Part shown: positions 13,701 through 27,500 of the stretch, piece by piece
Numbering within the stretch: position 1 is the first letter of the stretch
How the letters are laid out: the number at the start of each line of letters is the position of its first letter
NCBI GenBank assembly: GCA_003342895.1
Contig: PTFA01000035.1
Location: 1,818,837-1,882,836 of the forward strand
Direction: 5' to 3'
Origin: Casuarius casuarius
Taxonomy: Eukaryota; Chordata; Aves; Casuariiformes; Casuariidae
DNA: 64,000 nt
Program-made: the position numbers and the translations under genes
Notes under the pieces: generated by a model
Told to the model about the DNA's origin: nothing
Seen by the model: only the letters and a program-made list of their open reading frames with translations
The model's database searches: none

Positions 13701-16700
13701 AACAGCATGGCAGAAAATTCTCATGACACTTAGAGGAAAGCCCTCACTGTCGTGTCAGGCATAAATGGTGCTGTCTCCTGGCTGTGCCGGTAGTTGACTG
13801 GTATCAGAAACTGGACAAAGAATAAAGTAGAACTACAGAAAGATGTGTTTAATGCTGGTATGTAGATGGTGTAGAGCATTTCCAAGAACCGGCTCTTCCA
13901 AAAATGATCTTTACTGAAGGCATTTCTTCTCAGACTGGTTACGGTTCTCTGAACGGTTGTTTCTGCCTGCGGACACAGCCATGGCTGAAATAGTTGTAAT
14001 TTCTCCACTCGCTCCTGCAAGAAATGCTATTTCTCCTATATATATGATTCCAGCTACGGTGACTTGCAGAATTTTACTGAGTTGCTGTGCTGCTTTGTTT
14101 CTGGTTTATTCCTTTTAAAAAAAAGAGAGAAAATGACACAGCAATTTATACAACTGGTTCAGACAAGGGGAATGTGATATGCATGAGCGCTTTCTCCCTT
14201 CCCTGTCCCTGTGCAATAGTTGTCCAGCTCTGCTGTTTGTAATCACTCTCAACACGCTGCCTCAACTGATGTGACAGACTTCACCCTGTGGCCATCCCCA
14301 GCAGTGGCGTCTCGCAGGATCCGTTTGTCTCAAGCATAGAACTAGTCTGTTCAGAAATGGGGTTGCAGTCTGGGACTTGCTGCTAGATGAGCACATCGAA
14401 CATGAGACTCATGAGCTTATCCTAACCTATCGAAAACCTACCTCAAAACTCCACAACAGGGAAAATTCCACCTCTGAGAGGAGGCTATAGAAGGAAGGTC
14501 AGCCTACACTTTTGGGTGGTGTTTAAATATCATTTTAATAACTGTTATTTAAGAACTTAAATAGAATATGCAACAGAAAGGATAGGATAGGATAATAAGG
14601 AAGATGTTAAAGAGAAAAACTGTGCTTGTTTTCCCCTTGTAAGAACAAACAAATCTGCCTATCACAGAGGCACATACCTTGCCAAATTCAACATTTGGTC
14701 AGATAATTAGAGTGGTATATCTGGTAATCATTCACAGTTTTTAAAGTATTTTCCCTGATAATCTCTCTGTGAGGAGAAAAAAGTCAAGATTCCTTTAAAA
14801 ACAAAGCAGTGTATATTCACAGACTTCAGTGCTGAATACACTATGACGTATTTTTTACTGTATGATTTGTTCCTGTGCAATGCTGCAGAACATTTAAAAG
14901 TTTGCAGGCTGTATTGATGGATGTGTTTCTCTGAGATACTGCCAGTCTTGAAAAGTAGCAGCTGCAAAGGTCACTCTGGCTTTTTTCACTGAATGGGAGT
15001 GGAGAGACAGATAAACTATGTTGGTTAGGTGGGAATTACTGATGTCCCAAAAGGCCACTTCAGATCCTGTGCTCTGATTTTTATATGTGCTTTAAAATAC
15101 ACATATATCTTCTGTGTGTTTTTAAATCAGCAAAGAGAAAGTGGTCTGTTTCCTTTTTGGCATTTTGGGATCTCTTTTGGTCTTGCTTATTTGGAAACCC
15201 ATAAAAATCTCTGTGTTGTCAAACCTCAATGAAAAGCAGAAGCCAAATTCTGGCCTCTGTTAAGAGCAAAGAATTCATGGGCATATATACTCATTAACAT
15301 GGATAGCACCGAGTGCACAGGACCTGATGGGACTGACTGAAAAATCAACACCTATACATGAGTCTTTCGCATTGTTGTTTAGAATCAACAAAACACTGAC
15401 CACTGAAACAGCATCTGATGTGAAGTGCAGATGAATATTTTCAGTTTTGGAAGGCTAGTGTAAAGTGTAATGCAGAAATGTTCTAGAAACTGCTTTAGGA
15501 CTCTGAGGCCTCACTCCCCTTTCTTTTCCTCGTTTTTTCTAGTTGTCAGGAAGAAGTCCTATTTTTAACAGGCATTTCCTGGCATATACATGCAAATAAT
15601 TTAGCCATACTTTTATTTAACTCCCCTACCTTACTGGCAAATGGACTTTGTTGGAAGGAATATGGTATTAGTTTATATCAAATAAATGGAAATTTTTGAA
15701 GCTATGAAATGTGGGGAGTTTTTGTGCATCTGAAGGAGGTGGGAACTGCAAATTATTCATTTTCCTAGGAATCCTACGTCATTCAAGACATTAAGGTTAT
15801 TCCATTATGAAACTTTTTTCTCCTTACTTTTCAAAATAATATCTAAAGACTAAAATGATCATCAGTAACTCATTTTGTGTGGGTAGTAGAGAAGGAGGGT
15901 TTTTTTCAGTCAAGTATAAACTCCTACATATTGTGTTGTTAGGATGGTTAAGTACACAGTGACTTTCCAGGTACAAGTGAGCTAAAGAAGGAAAGTGGAA
16001 TGCCATTTCAGAACATGCAGTTTGCTTTCACTTATGAGAATGAGGCTATTCAAAGTCATAAAACCAGAAATAAGTTGCTTTTCAGTTTCTCAGAGAAGAT
16101 ATTCGCTCTTAGGACAAGCACCTGTCTTTTAGCTGTGTATAAGGCATCTGCATTTGCCATATTAAGTGAGAACAATTGCCCTATATCTGCCTTGCTCATC
16201 AATCCGTCTTGTGGACCCAATCACTGTACAACAGGCTGAATTTCTACGTGAAGGCAGCAGTGTGGGCTACTGTTCATTTCCCTGAAGTAAAGATGTGCCA
16301 CCAATCATTGCTGATCCCATTGCGTGTACTGAATTGCCATACTACTCTACCTGTCCTCTGCTGCTTTTTGGTCTCCGTATAGGACAGCCATCCCAATGAA
16401 TGTGAATTGTCTGTTAAAAAAAAACTATGCTCTTTTTCCGTCAAAGCAAAAGGAAAACAGGATTTTCTTGAAGTTTTCCATGGACAGCATTCCTTTAGCA
16501 TGTATCCAGAGATGACCGTGGCTGGCAGACAATAGACAGTTTCATTATGTGTGCAGAAAAAGTAATATTATCACGGCTGCCATAAGCTTGAACACATACA
16601 GACTTCCAAAGTGATATAGACTGAGTTGATGATTAAGATAAAAATAAACATTTCTTTTTTTTTTTGAAGTTCTGATTGTCAGCCATAGTGTTTTTCATAA

Positions 16701-19700
16701 GGTTAATTTCAGATAGATAAGAACTTAATGGATGCATATATTTGCATGTTTTCTGAGCACAGAATGAAGACCATTAACTGGGGGTTATACTTGAATATAT
16801 AAAAAAGAAAATGTATTCCACAAACTTCTACTGGAGGTGGAAAAGAGGGGGAAGTTAAATTTTGCTTTATATTTAACTGTCTCATTTATTTCCTAACATA
16901 ATTATGAAACTGTATGGGGTTTGGCTTGCATTTAGTCATTTTTCTGTCCGATTATTTAGTAGCAATTATAGCTTCATTAACTGCCATCATTGTCTTACTC
17001 AAATTAGATAACTGAAATCTGTTAACATTTGAGCTGTAACTTCATGAGCCAAAATAAACATACCTTATATCTAGGAACAAATACAAAGTGATGGTGCTTA
17101 TGCAGAATAGTATGAAACATCATCTAATTTTATTATCACATTAGTTTAACACTTATGTAATTTCTCAGATTGTAGAGGAGCCATTTTTTACTATTCCCAA
17201 AGCAAGATCCCACTTAGCTGCAATATAGGCATAAATCACAATTCACACTATCATGTTGTGGAACTTTTATACAAAAATATTTAAAAATGCAGAATACTTA
17301 CATTTTCTAGATTCATGCAGCTATAGGATCTTTTACCTAATCTCCATGCTTGGGAATAAATAGAAGACAAGCAGACTTAGGCAAATATATTTCTTAAAGT
17401 GATTGAAGGGCATTTTGAACTAGGAATACAAGTTCCTCTCTGATTTGTTACAGTTAAATGTATTTAGGAATACAGAACTTTCCTGAAGAGAGACTATAAT
17501 AGGAAGAGGTTAGGGAGCCTTTCAATGGTTGGTTACAGTGATCCTGTAATCTACAGCTGTTTCACAGCTAAGGAAAGCTTCTTTCTGCACCAGCTGCATG
17601 TCTCAGCCTTTTGGACTAAATACCCTTGGCTCTGTTCTTACTAACTATAAGCACCTCACAACTGTGGTCTGCAACTTACCCAGTCCATAAGAAGCATAGT
17701 TGCCACCTCATGTCAAACTGACAGTGTTCAAACAGATTTGAAATGAAATAAAACAAATGTATCTGCATCTGCTTGCATGATACAAGGCAAGTATATGTCA
17801 TTCAGGTGGAAGCCATTTCTTTTTATTATTGTTGCTAATGCCAGAAGCAGTCATAGTCCAAGAACTGAGGGCAAAAATTGCAGTATCACTGAGCAGTTGG
17901 ATAGATTGATGGTTTGAGAATATTTTATTCTTCCTTCAGAGTTAATTTTCCCTAGAGCCTGGTCAGTGCATTTCTTGTTAATACTGCATTATCCTAAATG
18001 AGCTAGCTACTCTTTGTCCAACAGTATCTTTTCATTATGAACTTTTGACCTAATTATTTCCAGTGCTGTATATAATTTTTCACATTTTCTATGTCCTACT
18101 GCCATATTAGGAAGTTACCTACATGAATAATTACCCTACTTTAGTCCTATATTTTTGTCATGTTTGAACAGAAAATCTCAAAGAGAGGGGCAGAAGACGC
18201 CTGCTCCACAGAAATTACAGCACTGTACTCAACTACTGTAGCATAATAAAGGGGTCCAGAGCAACCTGCCAAAATCGCTCTCAAACTTTTATTCCTGTTT
18301 TTAGTGGGTCTGTTCTGGCAGTAGGTTTCAGAGAGGGAAACTACCTTTCCCTTGTCCCTCTACAGAGATGTCCAGTCTGCTAGAGACTCATTGCAGCTTC
18401 TGGGCTGCTCTGAATTAGTCTAAATGGTTTATGTTTAGATTGGCTCATTTTTTTCTGAGTTTCAAAAGCTTGACATCCTGGAACTTTGCATTTCATTTTG
18501 AATTAAAAGACGATACAAATTCAAGATCATCTGTAGCAGTTGCACAAAAGAAATTACAAATTGAAAAACTGCTCCACAAAATCATTATTTTTCAAGAAAA
18601 AGAGCCTTGATTCCTCAAAGAACATGCAACATATCAAAGGCAATGGAGCATCTAGAAATATTTTTCCATGAACGTTTTAAGGGAACTAATGCTCATAAAT
18701 AAAACTTATAAAATATTGAGGTCAACTCTCCTTTTGTGAAGGGACAGAACCTGAACCAATATAAAGAAAAGTATGAGCAGGTAGAGCCACAATGCTAGAG
18801 CTTATGCTAGATATAAACATGTTCTCTCAAGTGTATTCAGCTGTCTTTGGTGCATTCAGTTATTTCTGGAGTGAGTACAATTATTTGTGTTGATGAGGAT
18901 CTGAACCTGGAAAACCTCATTTAGAAGCACAGATGGTTGTTTGTTATGGTTGCTGTCTGCATCCAGTGTACTCTACTGAATCAACTCTAATTGACAAGAG
19001 AAGGCTGATGCACATTAATGAGTGTTTGCTGTTGCCAGTTTTCCAAATCTTGATTAAATTAGGTTTAGGTGAGATTGCTGCTCATGATAAAGATGCTGAT
19101 TTACACTGGAGCTGACACAGTGATCTATAATCATAACATTACCTTGGTTACTGGAAGATTGCTTCTTCAAAAAATATATTTATATATATATAAAATGTTC
19201 CATTTAATGCTGGTCTTTTTATTGGCATTCAGTGGGTAATAGCATTACCTTTTGTAATGGGCAAGGAAGCAGAATATGAAAAGATGTTCCCAAAATGACT
19301 TCTAGACAAGGAAAAATCACAGTATTATCTTTCTTACTGAGCCTTCCTTTTGATATATTCCCATGAACAAGAGGGACTGAGAGGTGCCTGTGGTATATGA
19401 TTCTGTCACAGCTGTGACACTAGGAAACAGGAAGCAATGAAACAGTGTGATGCTGCCAGACTTGTATGAATATGATACTAGTTTTTGAAGTTTTCCAGGA
19501 TCTGTGAGTTTGGGGGTGCATACGCTGTACCATGTTTCACTGGGTCAAAGCTTTGCCCCACTCCTTGGTGAACTCATTAAAAACACAACAAAGAAATCTC
19601 CAAGGAATTTTCCCTCCCTCTAATCCCATTCATGATCTCTAGAATGAGAAGGGTTGATCCAACTGTTTGCTTTGGAGCCAAATATAAAGCTGCACATTAC

Positions 19701-21159
19701 CAAAATTGTCAAAGGGAATTTCCAGTACAAATTTGGAAGTTCAGTTGCTCTTTGTCTTTAGGAAATGAGTTTGTAGATTAATAGTTGAGCCAAAGCATAT
19801 CTCAATATCATAATCTTTTGAGATGCATCTAAGGGGCTGCATTTCATGGCTCAGTGGGAGAATTTTGATAGAAAACATGTAATTGTCTAGTGGCTAAAAG
19901 CATGTAATTGTCTAGATGTCTTTTCTTCCTATTCAGATGTAATTATTTTCTTTGGTTTTCTTTTTTTCTGAAGCCTGTGACCCATAAAGATGCCAAACCT
20001 ACTGCAAACTTGAAGGAGCATGAAATTTAGATGAAATAGAGGCTCAGAATGAGAAACATTGCTTGGAATATACAGTGTAAGCATAGTGGAGCAAAATTAT
20101 TGGAAATTTCTGAAATATCTGTCACCAATAGATTGCTGTACTTTAGTATATTACAATTAATGTATTATTTTAAAAATGAAAAAGTATGTTCGCATGTCCA
20201 TGTGGACTGTGTGTGTGAAACACATACCTGATCTGACCATTTTTCCTTTTTTAAAATATTTGGGAGAAATATTTTACCTGTAGTGTTATTTAATATATAC
20301 CCTTGATTTTCCAAGCTGACTAGTGACATTTTTACCCCTTACCTGAGCTTCAGAAATAAAAGTAGTGAGTATTACAGAGAAGGAAAAAAACCTTAAAAAA
20401 TGAAAAAATGAAAAAAGATTAAATAATAATTTTAAAGTATATCCACTTAACAAGGACTACTGACAGATAGAACACAAAAATAATTTAGACTGACCATGCT
20501 TTTAATTCCCAAATAAAATAAAATAAGATAGATACAATTAATGCAAAACAATTATAATGAAAATATTTACTAAGGCAGTTGAAAGCCTGGCAATAATATT
20601 GTGCAATATGAGATATGTCTCCTGCTGTAAGAACAATTTTTGTTTCAATAGACTGCTTGTATTGATGAGTTTCCTACAATATGAATGTTACTATGTTATT
20701 ATCTCTTCATTTTAATTATCTTAGATTTACAACTCAGTTCCAGGACTATCTTGACAAATACAGAAACACCATAATCCATAAAATGCACTCTCACAGTTAA
20801 AGAGCAGAGATGGATTCCCTAGCTAATTCTTTTGAGCAGGAGCAAATGTTTGATCAAAATCTGTTTAGCAAATGAAAAGAATTGAAGCAGCCTGCAAGGG
20901 CATTTCTGTAATCCCCTCATCACATATTTCCTTGTATGTTATGCAAGTGAATAGGATTGTATGTAAAGGGGAAGATTTAACCCTTTTGTGTTTTCAAACC
21001 ATCAGTGGGGTAGGAGAGAAGTTCTGCAGGAATAGTTAAGGTGTTGACTCATACAAACCAGGACCTTCGGAGCAGCAGCCTCTGAAATCCTCTTCCTGCC
21101 ATGCCTAGGGCCAAATGGAGACAGAAAATAAAAGCTGGAATGGATGGTTGAGAAAACAA
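10746..21159. other. Non-coding sequence, no gene recognised
   Basis: About 10.4 kb of mostly AT-rich unique sequence. Open frames do not exceed 96 codons (13730-14020, minus strand) and show no motif. A short GGATA run lies near 14579-14594 and a TA-rich run near 19164-19193. The part around 16880-17100 is rich in ATTA and AATTA cores and is noted separately as a possible regulatory block. No RNA gene was seen. Confidence 0.7.
19876..19915. repeat. 15-bp direct repeat
   Basis: CATGTAATTGTCTAG occurs at 19876-19890 and again at 19901-19915, separated by 10 bp. It looks like a small local duplication with no further copies. Confidence 0.85.
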
Positions 21160-22625
21160 AATAGGTTCAGATTTACTGGGAACTGGAAAAAGCTTTAGTA
21201 GCAAAGGGAGCCTGTACAAGAATGGAATAAAGACTCCATCTACACCAGCGTGGAACCTGGCTGTTAATACTTAACATCAAAATTCTTACAGGAAGCTTAA
21301 AAAAACCCCTGAAGAATGGAAGAAAAGCATCAGGCATGAAAGAAACTGCCATTTGGAGTGATGGACCCTCTGGGATTAAAATAAAAGCATTCTTCTAAAT
21401 TCTAGTGAAAGGGGCAATCCAAAGTGTGAAATATTTGCAGGTAACATGGGGACTATTTGAAGACACTCTACTGGAAGTTCTCATCAGATGCAGGCCACAT
21501 ACACTGTAAGAAAGAAATCAGCTTAGCTAAACAGGAGGGAAAGGGACATTATTAAAAACAAGGCTGCCTTCGAGAAGTTGAAGTGCTATCCAACTGAGAG
21601 TAACAGAAGAGGCCACAGACACTGGCAGGTTAAATGTAAAAGTACAATAAGACATGTTGAAGTAGATTTTGAGAAACGACTTGCAAAGGCATAAAAAGTA
21701 GTAATAAATTCTTTTTCAAACACATCAGGAGCAGACAGTTTGCCAGAGAATTATAAGAGCCAACAGATAACCAAGGCATGAAAGCATTTGCCATGGACAA
21801 GCTTAGGGAAGTTTCCATGCTGAAACTCTTCTTTTTTGGAGGTGTTAGAGAAGTTGTCTCTAGTTGAAGTGTCGGAGGAATAGGTTATAGAACAAATTGA
21901 CAGAATACACAAACCACCAGGACTGGATGGCTTTTGCCAAGTTTTAAAGGAATGCAACTGGGAAATGGCTGAACTGCTAGCCAGAGTATGTGACCTCTCA
22001 CTTAAAACCACCTCAGTATAAGGTAGTGATCAGAAATACAAAACAATGTAGTGATCAGAAATACAAAACAATTTTTTAAAAAGGGATCCAGTGATCCACA
22101 TCTCAAAATCTACATAGTAGTAATACAGAAATATGGAGAGGGATCTAAGCTTTAGAGCAGCTTCAGTATGAGGAGTAATTTACTAGATGAGGCTTTCCCT
22201 GCCTCAAAAAGAGACAACTGACATGCCACTATGCAGAAAGAAGTATGTTCCAGAAAGCATCAAAATTGTTCACCATCTTTTCTAATGCTTGAATGAGAAG
22301 ACATCAGATTAAACTAGCTAGTGGCATATTCAGAAGAAACAGAGTTCTTCAAACAATGTTTATTTAAGTTGTGGAGCCCCTTGTCAGCGTATTGCGGATG
22401 CTAAAAAGTTACATGTGTCCAGAACTTATCCATGTTCATTAAAAAACAATACTGACTTGAGTATCTTGCAGGCCACAGATCACTGGAGTTTGGAACATGT
22501 TACTACCTGTTTGCCTTGTTCTTATTTTCTACCAAAGGCATCTGCTGCTGTCTATTGTCAGAAACAGAGTAAAGGGTTAGGTGGATCTGAAGTCTGGATT
22601 TGTACAACGATTCTTATGTTCTGAA
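21160..22625 (+). mobile_element. CR1-type LINE, internally deleted and decayed
   Basis: On the plus strand this follows an old CR1 family also seen in turtles and crocodilians. The part at about 21160-22018 corresponds to sequence leading into the reverse transcriptase. A 43-codon open stretch at 21890-22018 starts EQIDRIHKPPGLDG, matching the conserved SPGPDG block at the start of the palm/fingers region, and continues with an EMAELLARVCDLSLK stretch typical of the family. A stop follows at 22019-22021. Soon after a lysine-coding AAAAAGGG block near 22078-22086, the text jumps to 3' UTR-like sequence (from about 22310). The element closes with its characteristic tail, from GCATCTGCTGCTG (22529-22541) to CTTATGTTCTGA near 22613-22624. 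Most of the catalytic domain is missing and the copy is inactive. The left edge is approximate. Confidence 0.8.
22023..22072. repeat. Perfect 25-bp tandem duplication inside CR1
   Basis: The 25-bp unit at 22023-22047, beginning GTAGTGATCAGAAATAC, is repeated exactly at 22048-22072. It follows the reverse transcriptase remnant by a few bases. The surrounding CR1 copy is heavily diverged, so perfect identity of the two units means the duplication is much younger than the insertion. Confidence 0.95.
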
Positions 22626-24329
22626 GAACACTCCAGAAGATGAAGTACTGAAAAATAAGAGAATAATTCTTGTGAGGCCATAAGTTACATCCAGAGCATG
22701 GCTAAGGAATTTAGCCACTCGAACCCCTCCAGATATGAATCTGGAATATTAATCTGGAATCTGTGCATGGGAAGGAGAGCTAAAATCTCTCTCAGTCTGA
22801 GTCATCTGGTTTTAATATCATGCCTTCCATATTTCTGAGTCATCTGGTTTTGTAGTGTGGAAGACAGATTTAAGAATTTGCTATGCAAAGTCTTTCAAGA
22901 TCTCCCAAACTAACTGTGGACAGATTCAGACTAGCCCTTTCTCTCAATTGCAGTGGCATCATATTCTTTTGGGCTAAAGATCTGTTATTATCCCACTCCC
23001 TCAGAAGAAGTGCAGGTGAAGCAAATAAGAATTATACTTATTTATGACTTGATGCATAATGTAGAAAATAGAACCTCGTGCCATTTGAGATGCCCTACAT
23101 GGCATCTACATGGAGCTTAGCAGTAGGATGTAAGATCTATAACAGACCAATGGCTATCTGAACTATTAGTTAAAGACCTGTCACAATATCCTAGCATATC
23201 CTGAATGCCAGTAACAGCTACATATAAGCAACTGAATTAAGCCATGAGAAGTTTTCCACAGTTTTTCACCTGCCTGTTACAATCATAGTTTCATCTCATC
23301 GTGACCATTTCCTACTTCATTACTGTTACTGCAGCTTGACTCTCTAGCCAGCTAATTACCTTGTCTTCTCAGAAACAAATCAAATCAATCAAGTCCTTAT
23401 GTTTAATATGCTAAAAACTCTTACTGAAAAAGTGGACATAAAGTATTTGTGGAAAATACATTTTTAACCAAGTTTTTGACAATGTTGATTTAAAAAAAAA
23501 GATCGCTTGTTGTGGAATTGTGGTCTTCCAAATCACGTTCTTACCCTTATATTCAATTTCTTTTGCTCTGATTCTGCAGTCCTGATTATCTGCTCATCCC
23601 TTCAGCTATGCATAGGACATCTGTGAACTATTTGGCTATGTTAATTGATAATGATATATTTCACATGAAAGGTTTATTGTAGCCTGAAGAACACGAGTGA
23701 TATTTTGCAAGAAATGCAAGACCTTACACCTAAACAGGCAGTACTGACTGAAGAAATAAGCAAAAAAAAGCATCATCTGCAACAGATGTAAAATCATCTT
23801 TATGTAGGATTGGTAAGAATTTGGGCAGTTCTGTGTCCATATTTGATAGAGATTTGCACTGACTGAAAAGTCCTCACATGAGAGCAAAGAGAAAGATCAG
23901 AGGTTATATGGAGGAGGAGATATGATTTGCGGAAAAAGATTGAAGTCATGTTGTTTTAAATAAAGAGGAGATGACTGAGGGAGGACGTAAGTATCCAAAT
24001 ACCTGAAAGACTGTTGCAAGGAGGAAAGGAACAATTGTTCTCCATGTTCTCTGTGATTTGGGCATACTCTGATAAAATAACCCAAATATTTCCATGCAGA
24101 ATTTTCCTCAACCCAAAGCAAAGTGCAGTCTATCAATCCAGAATCTTTGGATTATATTTTACCCATTTTCTTACCCCAGGACTCCCATCTCTGCACAGTG
24201 CAATCTCAGAACTTTCAGGAGACTTGCACTCACTTCTTAAGTGCATGGTCCTAACTCTAAAGCAAGGAGCATGTGCTTTAATACGCTAATTTTGATGTAG
24301 TTTTAGAAAAAGTTAACGTAAGAAGAACG
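22626..24329. other. Non-coding sequence, no gene recognised
   Basis: Unique sequence between the CR1 copy and a MITE fossil. Open frames are 83 codons or fewer and lack motifs. The only repeat seen is the 17-bp direct repeat at 22797-22851. Confidence 0.65.
22797..22851. repeat. 17-bp direct repeat
   Basis: CTGAGTCATCTGGTTTT occurs at 22797-22813 and 22835-22851. It contains TGAGTCAT, which matches an AP-1-type site, so two such sites lie 38 bp apart. Whether they bind anything is unknown. Confidence 0.85.
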
Positions 24330-24575
24330 TTGACCAAAGTTTTCAAAATTTTGGCTCAAGACTTTTTTTTCTTTTTTATTAATGCTAATTTAGGCCTCCA
24401 AACAAAACAGCTTTACATTCAAATACCCTGGATTTGGCAGACAGCGGAAGACACCCAAAAAACCTGTGGGTGCTGGGCACTGTAGCCAGGCCAGGCACGT
24501 CTGATCTAGGTGTCTAAATATGGATTTAGCTGCCTCCCTTGAGGCACCCAAATTTGAAAGTGATTGGCTGCAATC
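24330..24575. mobile_element. Decayed palindromic MITE-like element (TTAGGTGCC type)
   Basis: The left part (CCAAAGTTTTCAAAATTTTGG, near 24335-24355) and the right part (TCTAAATATGGATTTAG near 24513-24529, then GAGGCACCCAAATTTGAAAG near 24541-24560) resemble opposite halves of an old palindromic element common in turtles and crocodilians and found as fossils in birds. Its usual text is built from TTAGGTGCCTAAAT and its complement next to TTTGAAAATTTTGGC. The middle is diverged or contains other sequence, including a T-rich stretch at 24363-24378. The family assignment is from memory of the repeat and has not been checked by alignment. Confidence 0.5.
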
Positions 24576-27500
24576 CCTGCTGAAGTGGGTCACACCATTC
24601 TCTACATGGCCTGTGAGCCATGGTTCTAGTAGCAGTTGTTTTAATTGGAAATAGTTTAGTTTTCATTTTTCTGTTGAGAAAACTAGCCAGTCCCAATTAT
24701 GGAAACAAACCTTCATCATAAAACTTTTTTAAAAAGCAGAAATTCTCCTGGGGAAGTCACAGGCAGGGCAGAGCTAGCTTTTCCAGAAGAGCTGACAGTT
24801 GTTTACATTTTAATGTAGAGGAATCCAGCAAGTCTGCAAGTTTATTTTTAGTAGTTGTAAACTGAGTTATTTAACTCCTTTTTTTCTGTAACCAGAGCTG
24901 GGACATAAAAATGATTAATACAATGACAAACTGGTGCCCGACCTCACACTAGAGTTTGGGTGGTGCTGAATATTGTGTTAATCAGAAAGCAGTAGGATTC
25001 TTTCACATTATATTTCTTGCAGTGCCTCCTCTAAATATTTGTGATCTGACAGCTTCTGTGCTTAGAATAGTTCTGGTTGCCACAAAAAATAGTCTGGGTT
25101 ATTATCTGTGAACAGGATGAATCTGCTTCCCTCCTTGTGCGGCAGAACTGGCAAAGAAAATATTGTTAGAGATGTCCTGGCTTCATCTCTGCTAGCAGAA
25201 ATGCTGCCAGATACAGCAATGAAAGCTGTGGCAGTTGCCCTTGTAGGGGCTGTGGGTGAGCTAGGACAAGCCAAAAGCCATGTGAGCCTTGCCACAAGAG
25301 GAAACGTGCAGGACCGCCTCCATTTATGCCACCAGCGATGCAGGACTTTGTCTTGAGGTCCCCAGCATGGTGCCAGGGAAGGCGCCCCAGGCAATGCGAG
25401 CTGCTCCCTACTAGGGGGAAACCACTCGTTCAACACTGCTGTCCCACGCGCTTCTCAAACCAAGGAGGTTGCTGAAGCAAATTCATTTCCTTTTGTAACT
25501 CTGCAGCAGACCCCTGCAAGGCAGCAAACTTGCAAAGACGGTGTAAAATTGGAATTGCCTCAGTTATAAGTCAATCCAGTAGCAGGAACTCAGCTTGGAG
25601 GCCACATTTTCTAGAAGAACTAGAAGAACTGCTCTGTCAAAACTACTACCACAGACTGCATGCAAGTAATGGTCAGGTTGTAGGGTGTCAAAAATGTTCC
25701 ACCTGGGGGTCATAACAGATGGGTGTGTTAAACTAAGCATGCAGGAACCAGTATTTCTAAATGATGTACAGAGAGAAAAATAAATATTTATCAGGTTTGA
25801 CTGCACAGTCATGTGTCTGTGGTCAAACAAATATCTCTAATCAAAAAGAGAAGAGAAACAGTCATATAACTTAAAATGGAGGGCTAGTAGCTGCAGAGGT
25901 TTGGTTTCTGTTCATGACTGAGCTGCAGATTTCTGCCCTTTTCTCTGGTACATAATTTAACCTCGGAGTCTGTTTCCCCAGGTGTCTCCAAAGCCATGCA
26001 GTTTAACTAGCTAGTCTCCAAGGGGGCTGGAACAATACCTACAAAATATTTGCAGATGCTCCTGATCTGGGACGCACAGCAGAAGGGCAAAGCAGTATTT
26101 ACTTGGGTTTTGAAGAGAATTACAAGCAATCTTTTTGTTTTGTTTTTAACTAAAAGCCAAATTATATAACAAAGTATGGAGCTATTCTGGCAAAGAGCTT
26201 TCAGAAAAATATCTAGGGTGTTTGATGTGTGAAACCTTTATTGACGCTGTGACCTTACAAGTCTTCTTGTAACGTTCTTACTGTTATTATTAAGTATATT
26301 CAAAGTTTGTCAGAAATACATGCATTTTAAACCATAGCTAGATTAGGATAAAGCCTCTAGAGTCTGTGTGGTTCTGTACAAATAATCATTTAAGGATTCT
26401 AAGTAGAATTTTGCGTGACATACCTTATACAGCCCTACTAAAGTCAAGGAGGACAATTTGGATGGATTTGGTATTGCAGCCATTTTCTGATCTCACTAAC
26501 AATAATTCTTCATTCATGAGATCCTGAATTACTGCTCTATTAGAGAAGTTAATATTAACAACCTAATATTGTCTATGTATTTCTTTCTAAAACACATGCA
26601 TGCTGAGTGACAAGAGAGTAGGCAAACTGTCTTTAAGGATCAAATCTTAAGCCAAGGTTTCATGTGCAATTTGGACAAGGAAATGCACAGTATTTTGCAG
26701 AGGGGTTCTTAGTCTTTGAACTTAATAGTAGGATGTGGAATACAGGTGAAGAAAGCTGAAGTGAGATTTTCATGAAAAGTTTTTCTTTCTGTTTAACCAA
26801 ATAAACACCAATACCTGACTTGCTTGGGATTGCCAACAGTTATGAGCTGAACATTTCAATGTAGTCTAACAGATACTAGCAACACCACTGAATATGAACA
26901 TTGCCAGACCACTGTCTTTGGACTCCCATCTCAGTTGTATTGTGGGAGAGGTTTACCCATTTCCTCATTTCCAGTCAAAGGACATGGACAAAGATGTCTT
27001 CCCCTTTGAGGCTCAGTGCAAAAGGCTTCACCACGTAATGCATATATTGAAGAGTGCAAGAAAGAGGACACTGTTTCAGGGAGCTATACATAGTAAAGCT
27101 ATCTTCTTACATTGAAAAGAGTCCCATGGTCTCCCTGACATACTAATCATGGGTGACAAATAGTAAGATATTAAATTCTAAAAGTAAACTGACAGATGGA
27201 ATCTATACAATTTAAATAAGGTTTGATCCTGTAATGAAAAAATGACAGTACCAACTCTCACATAGAAAGGTGCAATTACTGGTAGAAAAATCACTTGTCT
27301 TAGGCTAACCTAAGCAGCACTGAAAGATACTTATTGTTTGGCATGCAAATTTAGCAGAACAATAAAAAGAGAACATTACCATGTAAGTGCACAATTTGGG
27401 GTTTATCAAGTGACTCCTTAAATTGCAAGACAATGAGAAACAAATTACTAGAACATGGATTTGGGGCAGGCTATCTTAGTCCCACAGAAAATATTACAAA

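Noticed and set aside
25062..25436. 124-codon frame on the minus strand with an 82-codon frame opposite
   Set aside because: Locally higher GC explains both; neither translation resembles a known protein.
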